Shown: positions 1-5,202 of the stretch, piece by piece
Numbering within the stretch: position 1 is the first letter of the stretch
Layout of the letters: each line of letters starts with the position of its first letter
Source of the DNA: Bacteroides sp.
GTDB taxonomy: Bacteria > Bacteroidota > Bacteroidia > Bacteroidales > GCA-2748055
Direction of reading: 5' to 3'
Length of the DNA stretch: 5,202 nucleotides
Assembly: GCA_011048475.1 (NCBI GenBank)
Contig: DSDZ01000314.1
Location: 1-5,202 of the forward strand
Translations under genes and position numbers: made by a program
Notes under the pieces: model-generated
The model's input: only the letters and a program-made list of their open reading frames with translations
Told to the model about the DNA's origin: nothing
Databases searched by the model: none

Positions 1-306
1 ATTCTGACTCTGTTCGTACAGGTATTCCGGGAAGGAATAGACCTGGATCCCCAGCTGCTGGGCCTTTTTCAGTTCGGGGTTGGACTTCTGCGCATGCATC
101 CCGAGGATCACCGCATCAATACCCGGATGGATCCGGTCCGGGTCCCATCCGTTTTTTTCAGGAAGCAATCCGTGTTCCTGCAGCCTGGAGCGGGAGGGCT
201 CAAAGATTTCATCGTCAGAACCGCTCACAACCCAACCTTTTTTATGGAGCGCAATGGCCAGGTTGTGCATCACAGCTCCGCCGATGGCTATAAAATGAAT
301 GTGCAT
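1..306 (-). CDS. mpl: Mpl-like Mur ligase (UDP-N-acetylmuramate:tripeptide ligase / 'peptidoglycan synthetase'), N-terminal part
   Basis: Partial gene: the first 102 codons are visible and the rest lies beyond the left edge. The protein begins MHIHFIAIGGAVMHNLAIAL, a beta strand plus glycine-rich turn (residues 3-10) typical of the Rossmann-like N-terminal domain of MurC/Mpl ligases. It continues with SGSDDEIFEPSRSRL (28-42) and AVILGMHAQKSNPEL (65-79), ending SFPEYLYEQS. From memory this matches the Bacteroidota Mpl-type family closely. Mpl attaches recovered L-Ala-gamma-D-Glu-meso-DAP tripeptide to UDP-MurNAc in the cytoplasm, which is peptidoglycan recycling. The ATP-binding loop (GxxGKT) would lie just past the visible end, so catalytic competence cannot be judged. 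The ATG at 306-304 is chosen because the family starts at this point. No clear Shine-Dalgarno precedes it, which is common in Bacteroidota. The gene is divergent from the hydrolase at 432. Alternative: a MurC paralogue. Confidence 0.85.
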   Translation of the reverse strand, partial: MHIHFIAIGGAVMHNLAIALHKKGWVVSGSDDEIFEPSRSRLQEHGLLPEKNGWDPDRIHPGIDAVILGMHAQKSNPELKKAQQLGIQVYSFPEYLYEQSQN

Positions 307-314
307 GCCGGCTG

Positions 315-348
315 TTTCAGGATGAAGCAGAAAGGTTTCATCCTAAAA
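315..348. repeat. Inverted repeat (dyad) upstream of mpl
   Basis: Left arm TTTcAGGATGAA (315-326) and right arm TTCATCCTaAAA (337-348) are reverse complements at 11 of 12 positions. The inner 8 bp (AGGATGAA / TTCATCCT) are perfect. The 10-base spacer is GCAGAAAGGT. The dyad ends 9 bases before the mpl start codon (306) and overlaps the candidate -7 element TAATTTTA (344-351). This position fits either an operator for a dimeric regulator or a hairpin in the mpl leader near the ribosome-binding region. No T-tract follows on either strand, so it is not a canonical terminator. The symmetry is seen directly; the function is inferred. Confidence 0.55.
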
Positions 349-417
349 TTACATGTTTAGAAAAGCGAATTCCTACCGTTTTATGGAATTTTATCAACGG
401 GCGGCAGAGAGATCCTC

Positions 418-430
418 AGGGGAAGAAGGA
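418..430 (+). promoter_or_regulatory. Purine-rich ribosome binding site for the MBL-fold hydrolase
   Basis: An AGGGGAAGAAGGA run ends one base before the ATG at 432. The GGAAG part lies about 6 bases from the start, a workable Shine-Dalgarno spacing. It supports the upstream start over the internal ATG at 462, which has only a weak AGAG at similar distance. Bacteroidota often do without Shine-Dalgarno pairing, so this does not settle the start. Confidence 0.4.
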
Positions 431-431
431 A

Positions 432-1235
432 ATGAGCGGATCGTTTGGTATTTTTAGAGTGATGAAAATAAAGGTACTGCCATTCGGTACGTTGAAGGTG
501 AAGGCCGGGGAGATGGTCAACGGTCTTTCGGCCGCGAAGATCCGTGAACGATATCACGTGGATCCCGAAGGGAATATGCGGATTTCCATGAACATGATGT
601 TGGCGGACACCGGTGAGCGGGTGGTGCTGTTCGATCCCGGAACTGCAGATTTCCTTCCTGCCAGACTGAAGACGGAATACGGATTGGAACAGCCAGGTTC
701 CCTGGAACAGATCCTTAACGAGGCCGGGTATGAACCCGGACAGGTGACCGATGTGATCTTCACACACCTGCATTTCGACCACGGCAGCGGGGCGTTCAGA
801 AGGGTGCCGGGGAAGATCGTGAAACGGTTCCCGGAAGCGGACTATCATGTACTGAAGGCGCATTTTGACTATGCCTCCGGTCGCAATAAGAAAGAATCCG
901 CTTACTTCATCACTTTGTTTTTCAGGAATGTGGACCAGATCCGCTGGCTGGAAGAGTGGCGCGGGGAGTGGATGGATTACCAGGTGTTTCACGGGCATAC
1001 CAGGGGGATGGTGGTTCCCAGGATCCTGACCGGCGAAGGGGAGGTTTATTATGTGTCAGACCTGATCCCCATGGAGATTTTTCTGGATCAGGATGCCTGC
1101 AGCGGCTACGACCGTGACCCGGAGCTGGCCAGAAAAGAGAAGACGGCATTCCTGGAAGGACTGGACCGGCCATCCGAACTGGTCCTGTTCCATGATCCGG
1201 TCAGGCCGGCCGTGGATTATCCGCCGGACAGCTAA
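432..1235 (+). CDS. Metallo-beta-lactamase-fold metal-dependent hydrolase
   Basis: Complete 267-residue protein of the MBL superfamily, in the AiiA/lactonase-like single-domain class by motif layout. Visible metal-ligand motifs are: THLHFDHGSG (111-120, the HxHxDH box with H112, H114, D116, H117), FHGHTRGMV (186-194, H189 as the GHT-type ligand), YVSDLIP (207-213, D210 as bridging Asp) and LFHDP (252-256, H254). The strand LADTGERVVLFDPGTADF (57-74) is the usual beta strand plus turn before the metal site. With all ligands present, the enzyme should be an active dinuclear, probably zinc, hydrolase. The substrate cannot be read from sequence. There is no signal peptide or membrane segment, so it is probably cytoplasmic. 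The start is uncertain: ATG 432 has a purine-rich leader, but the fold's first strand begins MKIKVLPFGTLKV at ATG 462, and the extra residues MSGSFGIFRV add nothing recognisable. The gene is divergent from mpl and convergent with mutB; the stop codons overlap. Confidence 0.9.
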   Translation: MSGSFGIFRVMKIKVLPFGTLKVKAGEMVNGLSAAKIRERYHVDPEGNMRISMNMMLADTGERVVLFDPGTADFLPARLKTEYGLEQPGSLEQILNEAGYEPGQVTDVIFTHLHFDHGSGAFRRVPGKIVKRFPEADYHVLKAHFDYASGRNKKESAYFITLFFRNVDQIRWLEEWRGEWMDYQVFHGHTRGMVVPRILTGEGEVYYVSDLIPMEIFLDQDACSGYDRDPELARKEKTAFLEGLDRPSELVLFHDPVRPAVDYPPDS

Positions 1236-3370
1236 CCGGAGCTTTCCAGCAATACTTCCAGGATTTTTTTCCCGGCCTCGGACACCCGTGTACCGGGGCC
1301 GAATATGGCCGCCACCCCTGCTTTGTAAAGAAAGTCATAATCCTGGGCCGGGATCACACCCCCGGCAATGACCATGATGTCTTCCCGCCCCAGTTTTTTA
1401 AGGTGCCCGATTACCTGCGGGATCAGGGTTTTGTGGCCGCCGGCCAGCGATGAGACACCCAGGATATGCACGTCGTTTTCAGCAGCCTGTTTGGCGGCCT
1501 CTGCCGGGGTCTGGAACAGGGGACCGATATCCACATCGAACCCGATGTCCGCATAACCGGTGCTGACCACCTTGGCCCCCCGGTCGTGCCCGTCCTGTCC
1601 CATTTTGGCGATCATGATCCTGGGCTGTCTTCCCTCTCTGGCCGCAAATTCACGGGCCAGGGCGGCTGCTTCCCTGAATGATTGGTCCTCGCCCGATTCG
1701 GAGGAATAGATCCCGGAGATGGAACGGATTACTGCCTTGTATCTTCCGCTGACTTTCTCTATGGCCGTCGAGATCTCACCCAGTGTGGCCCTGCTGCGTG
1801 CCGCTTCCACGGAAAGTTCAAGCAAATTCCCCTCGCCGGTTTCCGCACAGCGGGTGATGGCATCCAGGGATGCATTCACTTTCTCCTGGTCCCGTTCCCT
1901 TTTCAGCTTCCGGAGCCGGTTGATCTGTGATTGCCTGACGGCCGTGTTGTCGACCGTGAGGATGTCCATGGGATCCTCTTTCTCCAGCCGGTACATATTG
2001 ACCCCCACGATGATGTCCTTGCCGCTGTCGATCCTGGCCTGTTTCCTTGCAGCTGCTTCCTCGATGCGCATCTTGGGCAGCCCTGTTTCGATGGCCCTGG
2101 CCATTCCTCCCAGTTCCTCGATCTCCTGGATGTGTTCCCATGCCCTGCGCGCAATCTCATGGGTGAGCGATTCTACATAACAGGAGCCGGCCCAGGGATC
2201 CACGGACCTGCAGATCTCGGTCTCTTCCTGCAGGAACAGCTGGGTATTCCTGGCGATCCGTGCTGAAAAATCAGAAGGGAGGGCAATGGCCTCGTCCAGC
2301 GCGTTGGTGTGCAGCGACTGTGTGTGTCCGAGCGCGGCGGCCATGGCTTCGATACAGGTCCTGGCCACATTGTTGTAAGGATCCTGTTCCGTGAGGCTCC
2401 AGCCCGAGGTCTGGCAGTGGGTCCGAAGTGCCATGGATTTGGGATTCGCCGGGTTAAACCGCTTTACTATCTTGGCCCACAGCATCCTGGCGGCGCGCAT
2501 TTTGGCGATCTCCATGAAGTGGTTCATGCCGATCCCCCAGAAGAACGAGATCCTGGGTGCAAAGGCATCGATGTCAATACCCGCGCCTACCCCGGTGCGC
2601 AGGTACTCCAGTCCGTCCGCCAGGGTATAGGCCAGTTCGATATCGGCGGTAGCTCCCGCCTCCTGCATGTGGTATCCCGAAATACTGATGCTGTTGAACC
2701 GGGGCATGTGCAGTGAGGTGTACCTGAAAATGTCGGCAATGATCCGCATGGACATTTCCGGGGGATAGATGTATGTGTTCCGCACCATGAACTCCTTCAG
2801 GATGTCGTTCTGGATCGTCCCGCTGAGCTCTTTCAGTGAAGCGCCCTGTTCCAGACCGGCCACGATATAGAAAGCCATGACCGGGAGCACGGCCCCGTTC
2901 ATGGTCATGGAGACAGACATCTCATTGAGCGGGATCTGGTCGAACAGGATCTTCATGTCCAGGATGGAATCCACGGCCACCCCGGCCTTCCCCACGTCGC
3001 CCACCACACGCTCATGGTCCGAATCGTATCCCCTGTGCGTGGCAAGGTCAAAGGCCACCGACAGCCCTTTCTGTCCGGCGGCCAGGTTCCTGCGGTAGAA
3101 CGCGTTGGACTCCTCTGCGGTGGAAAAGCCCGCATACTGCCTGATTGTCCAGGGCCGGGTGACATACATGGTGGAGTAGGGGCCCCTCAGGAACGGGGGC
3201 AGTCCGGCGGCATAGTGCAGGTGTTCCATCTGCTCCAGATCCTCCCTGCTGTAGGAGGGTTTGACGGTGATGTGCTCCTGTGTCTCAAAGGGCTGCCAGG
3301 TGAGCTGGTCTGTTGCCTCTTTTTTGAGTTCAATGTCCCTGAAGTTGGTTTTGCTAAAATCTGGCCTCAT
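1232..3370 (-). CDS. mutB: Methylmalonyl-CoA mutase large (catalytic) subunit MutB
   Basis: Complete 712-residue protein, the usual length for this subunit. It binds adenosylcobalamin and converts (R)-methylmalonyl-CoA to succinyl-CoA reversibly in the cytoplasm, as a dimer with MutA. The N-terminal substrate-binding TIM barrel (about 35-400) holds TRPWTIRQYAGFSTAEESN (71-89) with Y79, MVRNTYIYPPE (195-205) with R197, and SISGYHMQEAGAT (229-241) with H234. By motif these correspond to Y89, R207 and H244 of the Propionibacterium enzyme. After a linker, the C-terminal cobalamin domain (about 583-712) has KMGQDGHDRG (589-598), the DxHxxG motif whose H595 ligates cobalt. It also has GVSSLAGGH (638-646) and VIAGGVIP (667-674). 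All key residues are present, so the enzyme looks functional. The start ATG at 3370 matches family N-termini (MRPDFSK) and is preceded by A+T-rich DNA without a Shine-Dalgarno. mutA lies 52 bases upstream, so co-transcription is likely. No epimerase or MeaB-type chaperone gene is in the window. Confidence 0.97.
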   Translation of the reverse strand: MRPDFSKTNFRDIELKKEATDQLTWQPFETQEHITVKPSYSREDLEQMEHLHYAAGLPPFLRGPYSTMYVTRPWTIRQYAGFSTAEESNAFYRRNLAAGQKGLSVAFDLATHRGYDSDHERVVGDVGKAGVAVDSILDMKILFDQIPLNEMSVSMTMNGAVLPVMAFYIVAGLEQGASLKELSGTIQNDILKEFMVRNTYIYPPEMSMRIIADIFRYTSLHMPRFNSISISGYHMQEAGATADIELAYTLADGLEYLRTGVGAGIDIDAFAPRISFFWGIGMNHFMEIAKMRAARMLWAKIVKRFNPANPKSMALRTHCQTSGWSLTEQDPYNNVARTCIEAMAAALGHTQSLHTNALDEAIALPSDFSARIARNTQLFLQEETEICRSVDPWAGSCYVESLTHEIARRAWEHIQEIEELGGMARAIETGLPKMRIEEAAARKQARIDSGKDIIVGVNMYRLEKEDPMDILTVDNTAVRQSQINRLRKLKRERDQEKVNASLDAITRCAETGEGNLLELSVEAARSRATLGEISTAIEKVSGRYKAVIRSISGIYSSESGEDQSFREAAALAREFAAREGRQPRIMIAKMGQDGHDRGAKVVSTGYADIGFDVDIGPLFQTPAEAAKQAAENDVHILGVSSLAGGHKTLIPQVIGHLKKLGREDIMVIAGGVIPAQDYDFLYKAGVAAIFGPGTRVSEAGKKILEVLLESSG

Positions 3371-3422
3371 AATTAGTCGAGAGTCTAAAGTCGCTAGTCA
3401 AAAGACAAAAGTCGTTAGTCTG
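3371..3422. repeat. Degenerate tandem heptamer repeat filling the mutA-mutB gap
   Basis: Seven consecutive 7-base units start at 3376, 3383, 3390, 3397, 3404, 3411 and 3418 with no phase slip: GTCGAGA, GTCTAAA, GTCGCTA, GTCAAAA, GACAAAA, GTCGTTA, GTCTGTT. Six begin GTC and one GAC, followed by four variable, mostly A/T bases. In the direction of mutAB transcription the unit reads roughly TWWNGAC. The array occupies essentially the whole space from the mutA stop codon (3423-3425) to a few bases before the mutB ATG, so it would be part of the mutAB mRNA leader for mutB. It contains no Shine-Dalgarno and no hairpin longer than 3 bp. I see no other copy in this window. The function is unknown. 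Confidence 0.75.
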
Positions 3423-5202
3423 TTAGGGTTTGAGAAGGAGGTGGTTGAACTCCTTCAATGCGTCCAGCAGGTTGGACTTCATATGGATGAAATGTGTAAT
3501 GCCTGCTTTGCGCAGCGCCTCCACGGAGTTATCCGGGTAGCCGGCCACCACGGTCAGTGCTTCTTTCCCGAGTGCCCCGTGCACCTTGGGAGCCAGTTCG
3601 GCATAGGCATCATCGGAGCTGCAAAGCACAACGATCTCCGCGCCGGATTCTCCGGCTGCTTTGATCCCTGCTTGTATGGTCCGGAACACAGGCTGGTCCA
3701 CGATCTCGTATCCCGCGCAGGCAAAAAAGTTCCCGGCGAACATGGCCCGGGCGGACATCCAGCGGGGATCGCCGTACCTGAACAGAAACACCCTGGGCCT
3801 CTTCCCGCTTCTTTCCGTTTCAAGCCGGACCTTTTCGAACAGGGCGGACAGCCTGAAAGGACGGATCGGCTTCAGGCGGGTGTGGCCGGAATCTCCGGTG
3901 GAAATGTTTTCCTCCGGCACCGGTGTATTACCAAGGTTCGCCAGGACAAATTCATTGAAGGAAGGATATGCATTGGTGCCCAGAAGCCTTAGCCTGCCCT
4001 GGGCAGCCTTCTCCTTTTTCCGTTGCAGGGAGGCATCCACCACTTCACCCACCCATCCCGACTCGAATGCTTTCATGAATCCTCCCTTCGCTTCGGCCAT
4101 AAGGAAGATCTCCCATGCTTTCCCGGCCATGGCATCGGTCAGGTGCTCCAGGTAATAGGAGCCTGAGGCCGGATCTGCCACCCGGTCAAAATAGGCCTCC
4201 TCCCGCAGAATGATCTGTGTGTTCCTGGCGATGCGGTCGGAAAAAGATGAATTCTTTCCGGAAGGCAATTCAAACGGCAGGATACTGATCTGGTCCGCCC
4301 CGCCGATGATAGCAGCCATCGCCTCGGTGGTCCCCCGAAGGATATTCACATGGGGATCATACAGGGTCATGTTCCATGTGGAGGATGTGGCGTGAATGTG
4401 TATTCTTCCCTGTCCGGCCCCGATCCCGTAACCCTCGCATATTCTGCCCCAGAGGATCCGTGCGGCCCTGAGCTTCGCGATCTCCATGAAATAATTGGTG
4501 CCTGTGGTGAGTTCCAGTTCCATCACGGCCGCCGCATAGGCCGGATCGACCCCTGCAGAGGTGAGCAGGGCCATATAGTCACTGGCCATGGCCATGGCAA
4601 ACCCCAGTTCTTCGGTCAGTGTGGCACCCGCATTCTGAAACATCGCCCCGTTGACCGGGATGACCCTCAGGGATGGTGATCGGCGAAGGACCTTTTTTAC
4701 AAGTGTTCCCAGATTTTCCAGACTGGCGATGGGAATGCCTGTCAGTGCCATTGTACCGATGGGATCGGCACCCAGTCCCCCGCTCAGAAAAGAAGGATCC
4801 GTCCCCCTCTGAAGCGCCAGCCTCACCAGGTTCTCATAGAGTAGGTCAGCGTACATGGAACCTTTGAAGGAGACCCCGGTGTCTCCAAGGGAGATTCCGT
4901 CCAGCAGGAGCTCCAGCTGTTCAGTGTCCGGTTTCCAGGAATCACCTGCCAGGAAGCGGACGGTCTGGGCTCCGTCTTTCAACGCCTCCCTGATCCTTCG
5001 GTTGCTTTCACCGGCGTCGTTTTTCAATTCGATGTCCTGGCAGATCAGCCAGCTGTTGGGGGCGGTCCCGGGTTTTTTCAGGGATCCTGGTTGCCGAAGG
5101 TACTCCAGGTTCCGCAGGTCTTCTTCACGGTAGTACGGATTTACATGGATCCCTTCCTCAGGGTTCCAGACCAGTTTTTTCCGGTAGTCCGCCCCCTTCA
5201 GG
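3423..5202 (-). CDS. mutA: Methylmalonyl-CoA mutase small subunit MutA (5' end beyond the window)
   Basis: Partial gene: 592 residues are visible, open through the right edge, so probably only a few tens of N-terminal residues are missing from the usual 610-640. The visible part starts LKGADYRKKLVWNPEEGI, a normal internal MutA stretch, so the TTG at 5027 is not the start. Barrel motifs shared with MutB include NYFMEIAKLRAARILW (236-251 of the visible part) and HIHATSSTWN (268-277). The C-terminal cobalamin-like domain runs from about 468 to 592. MutA is the structural, non-catalytic partner and the sequence shows why. The MutB tyrosine motif (IRQYAGF) is replaced by ICQDIEL (53-59). The MutB GYHMQEAGAT is GAMFQNAGAT (185-194), losing the catalytic His. 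The DxHxxG region is RYGDPRWMSARAMF (475-488), with no cobalt-ligating His. The gene lies upstream of mutB in a likely operon; any promoter or cobalamin riboswitch would be outside the window. Confidence 0.96.
   Translation of the reverse strand, partial: LKGADYRKKLVWNPEEGIHVNPYYREEDLRNLEYLRQPGSLKKPGTAPNSWLICQDIELKNDAGESNRRIREALKDGAQTVRFLAGDSWKPDTEQLELLLDGISLGDTGVSFKGSMYADLLYENLVRLALQRGTDPSFLSGGLGADPIGTMALTGIPIASLENLGTLVKKVLRRSPSLRVIPVNGAMFQNAGATLTEELGFAMAMASDYMALLTSAGVDPAYAAAVMELELTTGTNYFMEIAKLRAARILWGRICEGYGIGAGQGRIHIHATSSTWNMTLYDPHVNILRGTTEAMAAIIGGADQISILPFELPSGKNSSFSDRIARNTQIILREEAYFDRVADPASGSYYLEHLTDAMAGKAWEIFLMAEAKGGFMKAFESGWVGEVVDASLQRKKEKAAQGRLRLLGTNAYPSFNEFVLANLGNTPVPEENISTGDSGHTRLKPIRPFRLSALFEKVRLETERSGKRPRVFLFRYGDPRWMSARAMFAGNFFACAGYEIVDQPVFRTIQAGIKAAGESGAEIVVLCSSDDAYAELAPKVHGALGKEALTVVAGYPDNSVEALRKAGITHFIHMKSNLLDALKEFNHLLLKP

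Larger units (their letters stand above)
307..431. promoter_or_regulatory. Divergent intergenic region between mpl and the MBL-fold hydrolase
   Basis: These 125 bases separate two divergent starts, so promoters for both genes should lie here. The region is visibly more A+T-rich than the flanking genes. On the minus strand, TAATTTTA (351-344) fits the Bacteroidota -7 consensus TAnnTTTG at all but the last base and lies about 38 bases before the mpl ATG. However, I find no TTTG-like -33 element at the expected distance. On the plus strand I see no convincing -7/-33 pair for the hydrolase. The region also holds the inverted repeat listed separately. No exact promoter is called. Confidence 0.4.

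Noticed and set aside
315..348. Rho-independent terminator for either divergent gene
   Set aside because: No T-tract follows the stem on either strand, and it lies at the 5' ends of both genes, not the 3' ends.
80..360. Two short plus-strand open frames (80-298 and 94-360) opposite mpl
   Set aside because: They are shadows of the clear Mpl N-terminal coding sequence on the other strand, with no independent support.
381..998. Minus-strand 205-codon open frame opposite the MBL hydrolase
   Set aside because: It is fully antisense to a gene with intact catalytic motifs, its product has no recognisable domain, and it is explained by high G+C coding DNA leaving the opposite strand open.
1244..1270. 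Possible terminator for the hydrolase: TTCCAG direct repeat followed by seven Ts (1264-1270)
   Set aside because: The repeat is direct (TTCCAG-CAATAC-TTCCAG), not inverted, so no stem forms. The T-run simply encodes Lys-Lys near the MutB C-terminus.
3261..3992. Plus-strand 243-codon open frame crossing the 3' end of mutA, the heptamer array and the 5' end of mutB
   Set aside because: It is antisense to two well-supported genes. The frame stays open across the gap partly because the repeat happens to lack stops in that frame. No domain or start signal supports it.
5025..5027. TTG as the start codon of mutA
   Set aside because: The frame continues upstream to the window edge with residues typical of the MutA N-terminal region, such as VWNPEEGIHVNPYYREEDL, so this is an internal leucine codon.
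475..5202. MutA lacking the DxHxxG motif and active-site residues read as a decayed pseudogene
   Set aside because: Loss of these residues is the normal state of the small subunit. The frame is intact over 592 codons and the rest of the fold is well conserved.

Overview
The window looks like chromosomal DNA from a Bacteroidota bacterium of fairly high G+C (roughly mid-50s % by eye). I infer this from recall of protein families: the N-terminus at the left edge matches the Mpl-like 'peptidoglycan synthetase' of Bacteroidota, and the mutA/mutB pair resembles that phylum's. I cannot name a genus.

Layout, left to right. (1) Positions 1-306, minus strand: the first 102 codons of a Mur-ligase family protein (Mpl type, peptidoglycan recycling), running off the left edge. 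(2) 307-431: a divergent intergenic region with a near-perfect 12-bp-arm inverted repeat just upstream of the mpl start. (3) 432-1235, plus strand: a complete metallo-beta-lactamase-fold hydrolase with all metal-ligand motifs. (4) 1232-3370, minus strand: complete mutB, the catalytic large subunit of methylmalonyl-CoA mutase. Its stop codon overlaps that of the hydrolase, tail to tail. (5) 3371-3422: a 52-base gap filled by a degenerate tandem repeat with an exact 7-bp period. (6) 3423 to beyond 5202, minus strand: mutA, the small subunit, which reads open to the right edge and lacks only a short N-terminus.

mutA and mutB are co-oriented and very probably one transcript, mutA first. Their products form the heterodimeric adenosylcobalamin enzyme that interconverts (R)-methylmalonyl-CoA and succinyl-CoA, in propionate formation or propionate and odd-chain/branched-chain breakdown. 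MutB carries the cobalamin-binding DxHxxG motif and the active-site Tyr/Arg/His. MutA has lost these, as expected of the non-catalytic partner. The hydrolase and mpl are transcribed divergently from a shared intergenic region and have no obvious metabolic link to mutAB.

I see no new multi-gene system here. The least explained features are the 7-bp-period array between mutA and mutB, the dyad before mpl, the overlapping convergent stop codons, and an excess of GGATCC.
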